Shown here: in pieces, positions 1 through 9,157 of the stretch
Position numbering within the stretch: position 1 is the first letter of the stretch
Layout: each line of letters starts with the position of its first letter
Assembly (NCBI RefSeq): GCF_001896135.2
Contig: NZ_MPOH02000009.1
Coordinates: forward strand, 652,423 to 714,384
Length of the DNA stretch: 61,962 nt
DNA from: Streptomyces phaeoluteigriseus
GTDB taxonomy: Bacteria; Actinomycetota; Actinomycetes; Streptomycetales; Streptomycetaceae
Direction: 5' to 3'
The notes under the pieces: generated by a model
What the model saw: the letters and a program-made list of their open reading frames with translations, nothing else
Told to the model about the DNA's origin: nothing
Database searches by the model: none
Translations under genes and position numbers: made by a program

Positions 1-333
1 ACAACCGCCGCCCTGCCCGCCCCCACCGGGCCCGCCGCTCGGCATGCCGGAGGAAACACCGGTCGGCACACCCGTCGCGGCGCCGGTGAGGGCACCCGTC
101 GGAGCCCCCGCGGCCGCGGACCCCGTAGGCGCACCGGACGGCACTGCGCTCGGTCGCCCGCCAGGCGTCCCGCTCGGTGCCCCGCTCGGCGGCCGGCACG
201 CCTCCTGCCCGGTCGTGCCCCCGCTCGACGACGCCGAGTCGCCCGAACCGCAGGCCGCAAGGGCGAGCGGCGTGAGCACCAGCAGGGCGGCCGCGGGAAG
301 GAGACGTACCGGCATCGTCGGCGCACGCTTCAT
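1..333 (-). CDS. Putative lipoprotein, N-terminal part only (runs off the left edge)
   Basis: The first 111 residues of a minus-strand gene are visible, starting at an ATG at 331-333. Residues 1-28 form a lipoprotein signal: KR near the N-terminus, a hydrophobic core, then LALAAC with the lipidated Cys at about residue 28. What follows is low complexity, with Gly-Ser runs and repeated PSG, PTG and GAPTG units, so it looks like a flexible linker tethering an unseen C-terminal domain to the outer face of the membrane. The reading frame is open to base 1, so the gene continues outside the window. The function cannot be assigned from the linker. Confidence 0.75.
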   Translation of the reverse strand, partial: MKRAPTMPVRLLPAAALLVLTPLALAACGSGDSASSSGGTTGQEACRPPSGAPSGTPGGRPSAVPSGAPTGSAAAGAPTGALTGAATGVPTGVSSGMPSGGPGGGGQGGGC

Positions 334-486
334 GAGAGACAGCTCCAGAAAGGATGAGGAAGGTCTGAGACCGCCACCCAACCAACGCCCCTTGAGCCTT
401 CCTTGGGACCGCTCTGTCCGCCGCCTGTCAATCAGGCAAAGCGCGCTTCAAGTGACCGCGCCGAACCGGTGGTTGACGGACGGTCG

Positions 487-1338
487 TCAGGCCCGCCGTA
501 CGCGCGCCAGTTGGCGCGACTGTGCCACCAGCCGGTCCTGGCTGTCCCACACCTCGCCGTCCTCCTCCAGGAAACCGCCCGCGAGGTTGCGGGTGGTGAG
601 GGAGACGCGCACCGGGCCGGGGGCCGGGCGGCAGCGGACGTGGACGGTCAGCTCGATCGTCGGGACCCAGCCGGCGATGCCGAGGTCGAAGGCGGTGGGC
701 GGCAGGGCGTCCACCGCGAGCAGCAGGGAGAGCGGGTCGGCGTCGCGGCCGTCGGCGAGCCCGAACCAGGCCCGCATCTCGCCCTTGCCGGAGGGCTGTC
801 CGAGGGCCCAGCCGACGGTGGACGGATCGAGCTTGAGCATCAGCCGCTCGGCGATGGGCTGTTGGTCGGCGTCGGGGGCGGGCCCGTCCTCGGGCCCGAA
901 GCACTGGCCGATCGGCGCGAAGGCGGGCGGTCTGGCGGCGGTGCGGACGTCGTCGGGGAGGGCGTCGAGGTCGCCGTAGGAGGCGAGGACGCGGATCCGC
1001 TCGACCTCGCGGCCCTCGTCGTCGTACTGGAAGAGGGAGGCCTGGCCGGTGGAGAGGGTGCGGCCGGCGCGGACGGTCTCGGTGCGGACGACCGCCGGGC
1101 CGGGGCGCGAGGCGCTCAGGTAGTGCGCGGTGACGGTGAACGGGTCGCTGTGCGGCAGGGCGTCGGCGAGCGCACGGCCGAGCACGGCGAGCAGGTAGCC
1201 GCCGTTGACGGCACCGAAGACGGTCCAGCCGGCCGAGAGGTCTGTGTCGTACACGCCGGGCTCGCGGAGGGTGACGGCGGTGTCCCGGTCGAACTCGCTG
1301 TCGCCGAGGGCGGCGGGGGCGATGGCTGCTTCAGACAT
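487..1338 (-). CDS. Acyl-CoA thioesterase family protein (double hotdog)
   Basis: A 283-residue protein of the TesB-like/4HBT_3 family, soluble enzymes that hydrolyse acyl-CoA thioesters. Evidence is the full-length hotdog-type pattern: an N-terminal FGAVNGGYLLAVLGRAL block (hotdog 1 helix), the HYLSASRPGPAVV strand region, and a second repeat near the C-terminus with PTIELTVHVRCRPAPGP and DSQDRLVAQSRQLARV. The length is usual for the family. I chose the ATG at 1336-1338, giving MSEAAIAP; a longer reading frame upstream is repeat-rich, low-complexity and unlikely to be coding. The substrate is unknown. A TRIC-channel gene lies upstream on the same strand, separated by a minisatellite. Confidence 0.8.
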   Translation of the reverse strand: MSEAAIAPAALGDSEFDRDTAVTLREPGVYDTDLSAGWTVFGAVNGGYLLAVLGRALADALPHSDPFTVTAHYLSASRPGPAVVRTETVRAGRTLSTGQASLFQYDDEGREVERIRVLASYGDLDALPDDVRTAARPPAFAPIGQCFGPEDGPAPDADQQPIAERLMLKLDPSTVGWALGQPSGKGEMRAWFGLADGRDADPLSLLLAVDALPPTAFDLGIAGWVPTIELTVHVRCRPAPGPVRVSLTTRNLAGGFLEEDGEVWDSQDRLVAQSRQLARVRRA

Positions 1339-1667
1339 GCATGAACGGTACAACAGGCAATTACTAAGCGGTAGCTTTTCCGATCGCGCTGTACGTCTCC
1401 GGTCAGCCACACGGAGGGCACGAGGCGGCTCCGGCCCTCCGGCGGGCGGCGAAGACCCGGGCGGCCGGGCACCCCGTCCACGCCCCGGAGAACACGGGCG
1501 GCCACGACATGGCGCTGTGGCGGACACAGGTGGCGCCCGCCTTCCTCCGGCTGACCACCCAGCTCGACCAGCGGGCTCGGCCCGCGGGCTCGACCAGCGG
1601 GCTCGACCAGCGGGCTCGACCAGCGGGCTCGACCAGCGGGCTCGACCAGCGGGCTCGGCCCGCGGCG
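1339..1667. other. Intergenic region upstream of the thioesterase gene
   Basis: About 330 bp without a credible gene. Its 3' third is the 13-bp tandem repeat array listed separately. Just upstream of the thioesterase start is a relatively AT-rich stretch (about 1345-1380, with caattactaag on the plus strand) that may hold the promoter, but I could not place -35 and -10 boxes with confidence. Confidence 0.5.
1563..1666. repeat. 13-bp minisatellite, eight units
   Basis: Eight head-to-tail copies of ctcgaccagcggg run from 1563 to 1666. Units 2 and 8 are variants in which gacca is replaced by ggccc, and unit 8 also ends in c rather than g. The array begins directly after the stop codon of the TRIC-channel gene (1668-1670, minus strand). 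It is open in several frames on both strands, which explains the long spurious open frames over this area. Confidence 0.95.
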
Positions 1668-2324
1668 CTACTCCTCCCGCACCGTCGAGCGACGGTTCCA
1701 CGCACGCGGCGCTCGCCAGTGGAACCGCATCGCGAGCAGCCGCAGGACGAAGGCCGTGAGCGCGGCCATGCCGCTGGCCAGCGGGGTGAGGACGTCGTAG
1801 CGGAGGCAGATCGCCACCATCGTGGCGCCGACGATCGCCGGTACCGCGTAGAGATCGCGGTCCCAGCGCAGCAGTGAGGGCACCTCATTGGCGAGGACGT
1901 CGCGGAGGACACCGCCACCGACGGCGGTCGCCAGGCCCAGGGCCGCCGAGGCGGTGAGGCCCAGGCCGTGGTCGTACGCCTTCACCGTGCCCGAGACGCA
2001 GAACAGGCCGAGGCCGGCCGCGTCGAAGACGTTCACGCCGGACTGGATGCGCTCCACGTGCGGGTGCAGGAAGACGACCAGGAGGGCGGCGAGCAGGGGG
2101 GTGACGAAGTAGCCCAGGTCCGTGAAGGCCGCGGGCGGCACGGCCCCGATGATCACGTCCCGGAAGATGCCGCCGCCCAGCGCGGTGACCTCGGCGAGCA
2201 CGGCGATGCCGAAGACGTCGAAGTTCTTCCGCACCGCCAGCAGCGCGCCGGAGATCGCGAAGACGAAGATGCCGATCAGGTCGAGCGTGTGCTGGACGGA
2301 TGGGCTGAAGAGTTGCTGGAGCAC
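1668..2324 (-). CDS. TRIC-type cation channel family membrane protein (UPF0126)
   Basis: An integral membrane protein of about 218 residues in the bacterial TRIC/UPF0126 (YadS-like) family, thought to conduct monovalent cations. It shows the typical internal duplication: half one has FAISGALLAVRKNFDVFGI then GGGIFRDVI, and half two has LFCVSGTVKAYDHGLG then GGGVLRDVL. Together these give about seven hydrophobic segments. I prefer the GTG at 2322-2324 (residues (V/M)LQQLFSPSVQHTLD), which matches how such proteins usually begin; an upstream GTG at 2343-2345 would add seven residues. No strong Shine-Dalgarno precedes either start. The importer terminator sits immediately upstream, so the gene must have its own promoter. 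Confidence 0.82.
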   Translation of the reverse strand: MLQQLFSPSVQHTLDLIGIFVFAISGALLAVRKNFDVFGIAVLAEVTALGGGIFRDVIIGAVPPAAFTDLGYFVTPLLAALLVVFLHPHVERIQSGVNVFDAAGLGLFCVSGTVKAYDHGLGLTASAALGLATAVGGGVLRDVLANEVPSLLRWDRDLYAVPAIVGATMVAICLRYDVLTPLASGMAALTAFVLRLLAMRFHWRAPRAWNRRSTVREE

Positions 2325-2346
2325 CCTACTATTCTCACCCAGCACA

Positions 2347-2379
2347 GAGCCCCTGCCTTACATTGCAAGGCAGGGGCTC
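2347..2379 (-). terminator. Terminator at the end of the oligopeptide importer operon
   Basis: A perfect 13-bp inverted repeat (gagcccctgcctt / aaggcaggggctc) with a 7-nt loop starts 10 bp after the stop codon of the last ATPase gene of the operon. There is no T-run, as is common for actinobacterial terminators. Confidence 0.85.
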
Positions 2380-2388
2380 GTTCGCTTC

Positions 2389-3771
2389 TTACTTCTCCTT
2401 GGCAGGAGGCTCCTCTTCGGAGACAGCGGCCTTGGGGGCAACGGCCTCGGGAGACTCGGAGGCCTCGGGGCTCTCGGCGGCCTCGGGAGACTCGGCGACC
2501 TCGGGGGCCTCCTGCGACTCGACGGCCTCGGAAGACTCCGGAGCCGCGGGCTTCGCCTCGACGTCCGCCTCGGCCTCCGCCTCGACCTCCGCCGCCACGG
2601 CCGCCGACGTCTGCGCCGACTCGGCGAGCACCTCGTCGGCCACCAGCGCCGCCGCCTCCTTCGCGGCCGTCAGCAGGACGGTGTCCTGCGGAGCCTGGTC
2701 CGCGAAGTTCTCCGGGTGGTGGCAGGCGACCTGCTGGCCCGGCCTCAGCTCGACGAGCTTCGGCTCGGCCGTCCGGCAGATCTCCGTCGCCTTCCAGCAC
2801 CGGGTGTGGAACCGGCAGCCGGTGGGCGGCGAGATCGGCGAGGGCACGTCGCCCTTGAGCAGGATGCGCTCGCTCTTGGCGTTCTTCCGCCGCGGGTCCG
2901 GGATCGGCACCGCCGACATCAGCGCCTTGGTGTACGGGTGCATCGGCGCCTTGTACAGCAGGTCGCGGTCGGCCAGCTCGACGATCTTGCCGAGGTACAT
3001 CACCGCGATCCGGTCCGAGACGTGCCGGACGACCGAGAGGTCGTGCGCGATGATCACGTACGTCAGGCCCAGTTCCTGCTGGAGGTCGTCGAGCAGGTTC
3101 ACCACCTGGGCCTGGATCGACACGTCCAGCGCGGAGACCGGCTCGTCCGCCACGACCAGCTTCGGGTTCAGCGCGAGCGCGCGGGCGATGCCGATGCGCT
3201 GGCGCTGACCGCCGGAGAACTCGTGCGGGTACCGGTTGTAGTGCTCGGGGTTGAGGCCCACGACCGACAGCAGCCGCTGCACTTCCTTCTTGATGCCGCC
3301 CTCGGGCGTGACGCCCTGGAGCTTGAAGGGAGCGCCGATGATCGTGCCGATGGTGTGGCGCGGGTTCAGCGACGAGTACGGGTCCTGGAAGATCATCTGC
3401 ACGTCGCGGCGCAGCGGACGCATGCCGGCGACACCGAGGTGCGTGATGTCCTTGCCCTGGAACTCGACCGTGCCGCCGGTCGGTTCGAGCAGCCGGGTGA
3501 TCAGCCGGCCCATCGTGGACTTGCCACAGCCGGACTCGCCCACGACGCCGAGGGTCTCGCCGGAGCGGACCTCGAAGTCGATGCCGTCCACCGCGTGCAC
3601 GGCGCCGACCTGCCGCTGGAGCAGGCCCTTCTTGATCGGGAAGTGCTTCTTCAGCCCGGTCACCTTCAGCAGGACCTCGCCGGGGGCGGCGTCCTTGGTG
3701 AGGGTGGCGGCGCCGCTGCTCGGCTCGCCGGTGGTCTGCGCGGGGATGGTCACCGCTTTCTCGTCACTCAC
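2389..3771 (-). CDS. Oligopeptide/dipeptide ABC importer ATPase, DppF/OppF type
   Basis: A 460-residue cytoplasmic ATPase that powers peptide uptake with its DppD-type partner. Walker A is GESGCGKST, the signature is FSGGQRQR, and Walker B leads into [11 protein letters not shown]. It is followed by the Opp-specific C-terminal region [10 protein letters not shown]. The start is a GTG at 3769-3771 that overlaps the upstream TGA as GTGA, so translation is probably coupled. Unusually, about 95 residues follow the normal end of the family: an Ala/Glu/Ser/Pro tail with repeated SPEA and ESPEA units and no hydrophobic stretch. The tail is in frame and followed by the operon terminator, so it appears to be real protein. 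Last gene of the operon. Confidence 0.93.
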   Translation of the reverse strand: MSDEKAVTIPAQTTGEPSSGAATLTKDAAPGEVLLKVTGLKKHFPIKKGLLQRQVGAVHAVDGIDFEVRSGETLGVVGESGCGKSTMGRLITRLLEPTGGTVEFQGKDITHLGVAGMRPLRRDVQMIFQDPYSSLNPRHTIGTIIGAPFKLQGVTPEGGIKKEVQRLLSVVGLNPEHYNRYPHEFSGGQRQRIGIARALALNPKLVVADEPVSALDVSIQAQVVNLLDDLQQELGLTYVIIAHDLSVVRHVSDRIAVMYLGKIVELADRDLLYKAPMHPYTKALMSAVPIPDPRRKNAKSERILLKGDVPSPISPPTGCRFHTRCWKATEICRTAEPKLVELRPGQQVACHHPENFADQAPQDTVLLTAAKEAAALVADEVLAESAQTSAAVAAEVEAEAEADVEAKPAAPESSEAVESQEAPEVAESPEAAESPEASESPEAVAPKAAVSEEEPPAKEK

Positions 3772-4865
3772 AGCTTCGGCGCAATCTCTTCGGTCCAGAT
3801 ACGCTCCCGCTGCTCCTTGCCCAGGTGGCAGGCGGCCCAGTGCCGGCTGCCGACCTCGGCCAGCTCCGGGCGGACCGTGCGGGTGACGTTGTCCTTCGGG
3901 AGGTCCGCGTACGGGCAACGCGGGTTGAAGGCGCAGCCGGACGGGATGTTGATCAGGGAGGGCGGGGAGCCCTTGACCGGGATCAGGCGCTCCTGCTGGT
4001 CGCGGTCGAGTCGCGGCATCGACCCGAGCAGACCCCAGGTGTAGGGGTGGCGGGGCTCGTAGAACACCTTCTCCGCGGGGCCGCGCTCGACGCACCGGCC
4101 GCCGTACATCACCAGGAGGTCGTCGGCCAGTTCGGCGACGACGCCCAGGTCGTGGGTGATGACGATGACCGCGGAGCCGAACTCCTTCTGGAGGTCGCGG
4201 ATCAGGTCGAGGATCTGCGCCTGGACGGTCACGTCCAGGGCGGTCGTCGGCTCGTCCGCGATCAGCAGCTCGGGGTTGTTCACCAGCGACATCGCGATCA
4301 TCGCGCGCTGGCGCATGCCGCCGGAGAACTCGTGCGGGTAGTTGTCCACCCGCTTGTCCGGCTGCGGGATGCCCACCCGGTCGAGCATCTCCACCGCGCG
4401 GCGCTTGGCGGTCTTCTTGTCGACGTCGTGGTGGATGCGGTACGCCTCCACGATCTGCTGACCGATCGTGTAGTACGGGTGCAGTGCGGACAGCGGATCC
4501 TGGAAGATCATCGCCATCTGACGGCCGCGCAGCTTGCGTACGTGGTCCGGGTCGGCGGACAGCAGCTCGGTGCCGTCCAGCCAGATCTCACCGGAGATCT
4601 GGGCCTTGCGCTTGCCGTACTGGCCGGCGGTGTGCAGGCCCATGATGCCGAGCGAGGTCACGGACTTGCCGGAGCCCGACTCGCCCACGATGCCGAGGGT
4701 CTTGCCCTTCTCCAGCTGGAAGCTGAGCCCGTCGACGGACTTGACCAGGCCGTCGTCGGTCGGGAAGTGCACTTTCAGGTCGCGCACTTCGAGGAAGGCG
4801 CTCGGCGCGGGCGAGGCGGCGGTGGGTTCGCCCACGGCCGCTCCGCTCTTGCTGAGGTCGGTCAT
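3768..4865 (-). CDS. Oligopeptide/dipeptide ABC importer ATPase, DppD/OppD type
   Basis: A 365-residue ATPase subunit. It shows Walker [11 protein letters not shown], a Q-loop in [12 protein letters not shown], the signature [15 protein letters not shown] and Walker [13 protein letters not shown]. It ends with the oligopeptide-transporter C-terminal block ([18 protein letters not shown]), which in this family can carry Cys residues and supports substrate class specificity. The ATG at 4863-4865 overlaps the TGA of the permease gene (ATGA), and its own TGA overlaps the next GTG. It pairs with the following ATPase to form the nucleotide-binding heterodimer. Confidence 0.95.
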   Translation of the reverse strand: MTDLSKSGAAVGEPTAASPAPSAFLEVRDLKVHFPTDDGLVKSVDGLSFQLEKGKTLGIVGESGSGKSVTSLGIMGLHTAGQYGKRKAQISGEIWLDGTELLSADPDHVRKLRGRQMAMIFQDPLSALHPYYTIGQQIVEAYRIHHDVDKKTAKRRAVEMLDRVGIPQPDKRVDNYPHEFSGGMRQRAMIAMSLVNNPELLIADEPTTALDVTVQAQILDLIRDLQKEFGSAVIVITHDLGVVAELADDLLVMYGGRCVERGPAEKVFYEPRHPYTWGLLGSMPRLDRDQQERLIPVKGSPPSLINIPSGCAFNPRCPYADLPKDNVTRTVRPELAEVGSRHWAACHLGKEQRERIWTEEIAPKL

Positions 4866-5860
4866 GTGAGCCTCACTCGGGGGTCGATCACGGCGTACAG
4901 GATGTCCACCACGAGGTTGGCGACGAGCACCGCGAGGGAAGTGATCAGGGTGACACCCAGGATGATGGGCAGGTCCTGGTTCTTGATGGCGTTGAGCACC
5001 GCCTGGCCGAGGCCGGGCAGGTTGAACGCCGTCTCGGTCAGGATCGCGCCGCCGATCAGGGCACCCAGGTCCATGCCCAGCATGGTCAGCAGCGGCGTCA
5101 TCGTGGAGCGCATGGCGTGCTTGCCGATGACGGTCCGCTCCTTGAGGCCCTTGGCCCGGGCGGTGCGGATGTAGTCCTCGCCGAGGATCTCCAGCATGGT
5201 GGCCCTGGTGATGCGTGCGTACATCGCCGCGTACAGGAACGCCAGGGTGATCCACGGCAGGATCATTCCGCCGAACCAGGCCGAGAAGCTCTCGTCCAGG
5301 GGTACGAACTGGCCGTCGAAGAGGTCCAGTCCGTACACGAAGATCGACAGCGCGACCATGCCGGTGAAGTAGATCGGGAGGGAGACGCCCGAGAGCGCGA
5401 TCACCATCGCGCCGCGGTCCCACAGGCTGCCCCGCTTGAGCGCGGAGAGCACACCCGCCGAGACACCGAGGAGCAGCCACAGCACGGCGGCGCCGAGCGC
5501 GAGGGCCAGGGTGACCGGGAAGCGGTCGGTCAGCACCGGCCAGACGGCCTGCTCGCTGCGGAAGGAGTAGCCGAAGCACGGCGCGGCGCAGTGGATGGAA
5601 TCGCCACCGCCCGTGTAGGTGCGGCCGGCGAAGATCCCCTTGAAGAACTCCCAGACCTGGGCGTAGATCGGGTCGCCCAGACCCAGCTTCTCGCGCACAC
5701 CCTCGACCGCGGCCGGGTCGGCCTGCTTGCCCACGAAGCTCAGGGCGATGTCGACGCCCGCCCACTTGGGGATGAGGAAGAAGATGCCGAAGACCACCAT
5801 GACGATGACCACAAGCATCACTACGGCGGCGAACAGCCGCCTGATGAGGTAAGCGAGCAC
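4862..5860 (-). CDS. Oligopeptide ABC importer permease, DppB/OppB type
   Basis: A 332-residue inner-membrane permease. It begins with the usual DppB-type N-terminal helix (YLIRRLFAAVVMLVVIVMVVFGIFFL), followed by an extracytoplasmic loop and the binding-protein-dependent transport domain. The EAA-like cytoplasmic loop is visible around DYIRTARAKGLKERTV, where the ATPases dock. The last residues ([11 protein letters not shown]) are characteristic of DppB. A strong hairpin precedes the gene, between it and the binding-protein gene. Confidence 0.94.
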   Translation of the reverse strand: MLAYLIRRLFAAVVMLVVIVMVVFGIFFLIPKWAGVDIALSFVGKQADPAAVEGVREKLGLGDPIYAQVWEFFKGIFAGRTYTGGGDSIHCAAPCFGYSFRSEQAVWPVLTDRFPVTLALALGAAVLWLLLGVSAGVLSALKRGSLWDRGAMVIALSGVSLPIYFTGMVALSIFVYGLDLFDGQFVPLDESFSAWFGGMILPWITLAFLYAAMYARITRATMLEILGEDYIRTARAKGLKERTVIGKHAMRSTMTPLLTMLGMDLGALIGGAILTETAFNLPGLGQAVLNAIKNQDLPIILGVTLITSLAVLVANLVVDILYAVIDPRVRLT

Positions 5861-5882
5861 AGCTCTCGGCCCGCCGCGGACC

Positions 5883-5913
5883 GCGGGCCACCGGAGGTCC
5901 TCCGGTGGCCCGC
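5883..5913 (-). promoter_or_regulatory. Strong intercistronic hairpin between binding-protein and permease genes
   Basis: A perfect 14-bp stem (left arm gcgggccaccggag, right arm its exact complement) with a 3-nt loop lies in the 110-bp gap between the binding-protein stop and the DppB-type start. In ABC importer operons such hairpins commonly stabilise or attenuate mRNA so that the binding protein is made in excess. That role is inferred here. Confidence 0.8.
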
Positions 5914-5970
5914 GCTCCCGCTGCGCCGGCCTTCACCTGCCTTTCGTGCCGTTCGGCGGGTGTGCCGGGA

Positions 5971-7770
5971 CTACTTCTTCGGGTTCTTCAGACCGAGGTT
6001 GACGAAGTCGTACTGACCGCTGTAACCGTCGGTGGTGTAGACGTTCGCCAGGTTGTCCGAGCGCCAGTTGATGAACCGCTCGAAGACGAAGGGCAGGTAG
6101 TACGCGCCCTCCATCACCTTGTGGTTGATCTCCGTGGCGATCTTGGTCTTGCCGGCGTCGTCCAGGGTGGTGACGTACTGGGCGAACAGGCCGTCGATCG
6201 CCTTGTCCTTGATGAGCGCGTAGTTGTTGTTACCGCTCTCCGAGATGTACTTGCTGCTCCACAGCGGCAGACCGAAGCCCTGGACGGACGGGAAGTCCGG
6301 ACCCCAGCCCATGATGATGATGCCGTAGCCCTTCTTCTTCACGTTCGAGGGGCTGCCGATGATGCCGGCGGTCTGCGAGCCGTCGTACTGGTCGATCTCG
6401 ACGGTGATGCCGATCTTCTTCAGCGAGGCCTGGAGGGACTGGGCCGTGGCCACCTCGACCGGCTTGTTGTTGCGGACCGCGATGGTGGTCTTGAAGCCGT
6501 TCGGCTGACCGCAGGCCTTCAGGGCCGCCTTGGCCTCGGCGACGTTGCCGCTCTTGTTGGCACCGGCGAGCTTGTAGGGGTCGTACTTCTGACCCTCGGC
6601 GCCCGGGACGGACGGCGGCAGCATGTTGGTGCCGATGTCGCCACCGGCGATCGGGCCACCACGGGCGGTCTGGAGCGACACGTGGTCGGCACCGAGGATG
6701 ACGGCCTTGCGGCACTCGATGTTGTTGAACGGCGCGACGCTCTGCGGGAAGACCGCGTAACGGACGTAGCCGGAGACCGGGTTGTCCAGGTTGGCCTTGT
6801 GCTGCTTGAGGGCGGTGGTGCGGCCCTGCGGCGACATGCCGGTCTGGTTCAGGTCGAGGTCCAGGTCACCGCTGAGCAGGCGCTGGTCGAGCTGGTTGGC
6901 GTCCGAGAAGAACTGGATCGTGATCTCGTCCGGGTAGGCCTTGCGGACCGGGTCCGAGGCCTGCTTCCACTCGGTGTTGCGGACCAGCTTCAGGTCCTTG
7001 CCGGGGCTGTAGGACGCGAACTTGTACGGACCCGAGGAGAACGGCTTGAGGCCGTACTTGGACTTGGTGTCCTTGTCCTGGCGGACCGGCGAGGCCGAGA
7101 CCAGGGCGAGCATCTCCTCGAAGTCCGAGTTGGCCACGGGGAGCTTGAAGACGATGGTCTTGTCGTCCGGCGTCTCGATGGCCTTCAGACCGAGCTTGTC
7201 GGCGGAGGTGTCCTTGTAGGGACCCTTGTACTCGCCCTTGGGGTCGAGGACGTCCTTCAGGTACGTCGGACCGCCGGACAGCACGTCCTGCGCCCACACG
7301 CGCTCGATGCCGTACTTCACGTCCTTGGACGTGATCGGCTTGCCGTCCTCCCACGTGATGCCGTCACGCAGGGTGTACGTGTAGGTCTTGCCGTCGTCCG
7401 TGACCTTGGCGGTCTCGGTGGCGAGGTCCGGAGTGATCTCGGCACCCGCGGCGCCCGGCTCGGCCTTGTTCGTGACCAGCTGGCGGCTGTAGTAGCGGGC
7501 GAAGTTCCACATCATGCCGTAGTAGCCGCGCGTGGTGTCCCACGAGTCGGCGTCCTGCGCGGCACCGAACTTCAGCGTGCCGCCCTTCTTGGCCAGGTCG
7601 GCCTGGGCGACCTTGTTGTTCGCGGCGTCGAAGCCGGCGGCACCGGTCTTCGAACCGTTGTCGCCGTCGTCCGAACCGCCGCCGCACGCCGCCGTGGTCA
7701 GCAGCGCGGCGACCGCGGCAGCAGCGGCAAATGCCTGCTTCCGCCGCCCTGAGGTGCGTTGGGTAGTCAC
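5971..7770 (-). CDS. Peptide ABC importer substrate-binding lipoprotein (SBP family 5)
   Basis: A 599-residue extracytoplasmic solute-binding protein, family 5 (DppA/OppA). It has a lipoprotein signal of about 29 residues (RRKQ, an Ala-rich core, then LLTTAAC, Cys about 29) followed by a Gly/Asp linker. The mature part shows family landmarks including YTYTLRDGITWEDGKPITSKDV near the N-terminal lobe and a long C-terminal lobe. I chose the GTG at 7768-7770 because GGAGG lies 10 nt upstream. It captures peptides and delivers them to the permease pair. It is the second gene of the importer operon, after the DppC-type permease. The order C-A-B-D-F resembles the BldK-type arrangement in Streptomyces (permease, binding protein, permease, ATPase, ATPase), but nothing in the sequence proves a developmental peptide as substrate. 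Confidence 0.95.
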   Translation of the reverse strand: MTTQRTSGRRKQAFAAAAAVAALLTTAACGGGSDDGDNGSKTGAAGFDAANNKVAQADLAKKGGTLKFGAAQDADSWDTTRGYYGMMWNFARYYSRQLVTNKAEPGAAGAEITPDLATETAKVTDDGKTYTYTLRDGITWEDGKPITSKDVKYGIERVWAQDVLSGGPTYLKDVLDPKGEYKGPYKDTSADKLGLKAIETPDDKTIVFKLPVANSDFEEMLALVSASPVRQDKDTKSKYGLKPFSSGPYKFASYSPGKDLKLVRNTEWKQASDPVRKAYPDEITIQFFSDANQLDQRLLSGDLDLDLNQTGMSPQGRTTALKQHKANLDNPVSGYVRYAVFPQSVAPFNNIECRKAVILGADHVSLQTARGGPIAGGDIGTNMLPPSVPGAEGQKYDPYKLAGANKSGNVAEAKAALKACGQPNGFKTTIAVRNNKPVEVATAQSLQASLKKIGITVEIDQYDGSQTAGIIGSPSNVKKKGYGIIIMGWGPDFPSVQGFGLPLWSSKYISESGNNNYALIKDKAIDGLFAQYVTTLDDAGKTKIATEINHKVMEGAYYLPFVFERFINWRSDNLANVYTTDGYSGQYDFVNLGLKNPKK

Positions 7771-7834
7771 GATCTCGGATCCTCCGGATAGATGAGAGAC
7801 CCCGTGTAGATGCCACGGGAGGCTTGGGTGCGGC

Positions 7835-8842
7835 TCAGCGGGATGCCTTCGGGTCCAGCGCGTCCCGGACGCCGTCGCCGAAGAGGTTGAAGGCGAGAAC
7901 GGTGATGAAGATCGCCAGGCCCGGGACCACCATGTACATGGGGTCGGACTCGTAGTAGTCGATCGCGCTCGAGAGCATCTGCCCCCACGAGGCCGTGGGC
8001 GGCTTGACGCCCACACCCAGGAAGCTGAGTGCCGCCTCGGTGAGGATGTTGGTGGGGATCATCATCGTGGTGTAGACGACGATCGGGGCCACGAGGTTGG
8101 GCAGCAGTTCCTTGAACAGGATGTACAGCCGCCCGGCGCCCAGCGATCGGGCGGCCTCCACGTACTCGCGCTCTCGCAGGGAGAGGGTCTGACCGCGCAC
8201 CACACGCCCGATGTAGGGCCAGCCGAAGAAGCCGATGACCAGGATCATCACGAAGACCCGCACGTTGGAGCCGGTGAGGCCCAGCAGGTCGCTCGGCATG
8301 ACGGAGACCAGCGCGATGATGAACAGCAGCTGGGGGAAGGCGAGCAGACCGTCCATGACCCGGCTGACGACCGAGTCGACCCAGCCGCCGAAGAAGCCGG
8401 CGAGGATGCCCAGGACGGTTCCGAGGATCACGGCGACGACGGCGGACAGGAAGCCGACCAGCAGGGAGATGCGGGCGCCGTAGAGGATGCGGGCGAAGAT
8501 GTCGCGCCCGTTGACCGGCTCGACGCCCAGCAGGTGCTCGCCGCTGATGCCCCCGAGGGAGCCCGTGGGAGTGCCGAACAGCGGGTCGATGAGGTTCTCG
8601 TGATACTCGTTCGGGTCCTGGCCGAGGATCGAGGTGATCACGGGAGCCAGCAGCGCGACCAGGACGAGGAGGAGCACCACGACGCCGCCGGTCAGGGCGA
8701 GTTTGTCCCGCTTCAGGCGCTCCCAGGCGATCCGACCCAGGGAACGGCCCTGTACGGCCTTCGCGTCGGCGGTGGCCACCGCCGCTTCCTCGGCCGGGCT
8801 CGGGGCCGCTTCCGCGGTCGGCTCGTGCAATGGTGCCGTCAT
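7835..8842 (-). CDS. Oligopeptide ABC importer permease, DppC/OppC type
   Basis: A 335-residue permease and the first gene of the operon. It has a 45-residue polar N-terminus rich in Ala and Glu, then the DppC-type first helix and the binding-protein-dependent transport domain with an EAA-like loop (REREYVEAARSLGAGRLYILFKELLPN). It ends FNLFGDGVRDALDPKA, which is diagnostic of DppC. The 315 bp upstream have no gene and must carry the operon promoter. Confidence 0.95.
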   Translation of the reverse strand: MTAPLHEPTAEAAPSPAEEAAVATADAKAVQGRSLGRIAWERLKRDKLALTGGVVVLLLVLVALLAPVITSILGQDPNEYHENLIDPLFGTPTGSLGGISGEHLLGVEPVNGRDIFARILYGARISLLVGFLSAVVAVILGTVLGILAGFFGGWVDSVVSRVMDGLLAFPQLLFIIALVSVMPSDLLGLTGSNVRVFVMILVIGFFGWPYIGRVVRGQTLSLREREYVEAARSLGAGRLYILFKELLPNLVAPIVVYTTMMIPTNILTEAALSFLGVGVKPPTASWGQMLSSAIDYYESDPMYMVVPGLAIFITVLAFNLFGDGVRDALDPKASR

Positions 8843-9157
8843 CTGGCAGGGACCCCTCTCAACCGGCGGTAGCCGGCCCGCACTTGCCGCTGTAGCGGCG
8901 TGATCAGTCCGTCGTACACAGGGGCGAAAGCACCCCTGATGCGGGAGTCTTCAACGCTTTGGCGATCTGTAGCCAGACTTGACGGGGAAAGGATGCGCAA
9001 ACGTGATGCTCTCAGGAGGATTCCGTTATCCGGACGGCGGGTAACGAGGGGCGGACGCACACGAGTTGGGACATAAGACCCTAAAAAGGGACTTAACGCC
9101 CTGATCTACGCGCGAAGACTCACTGCGCCGACCCGGAGGGACGCGCGGCTGTGCGCA
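8843..9157. other. Upstream region of the peptide importer operon
   Basis: No credible gene. On the minus strand this is the leader and promoter zone of the importer operon, and also the downstream zone of an SseB-like gene. I see a small hairpin (caggggcgaaagcacccctg, 8919-8938) in the probable leader and an AT-rich imperfect palindrome at 9074-9095, listed separately. I could not define promoter boxes. Confidence 0.5.
9074..9095. repeat. AT-rich imperfect palindrome in the importer upstream region
   Basis: The half-sites are taagaccct (9074-9082) and agggactta (9087-9095), separated by four A residues and mismatched only at the central A of each arm. It may be an operator of the importer operon or a weak terminator for the gene ending at 9158. 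The A-rich centre in DNA of this GC content makes chance less likely. Confidence 0.45.

Noticed and set aside
1563..1666. Possible CRISPR array
   Set aside because: Units are directly adjacent with no spacers and are only 13 bp long; no cas genes are present. It is a minisatellite.
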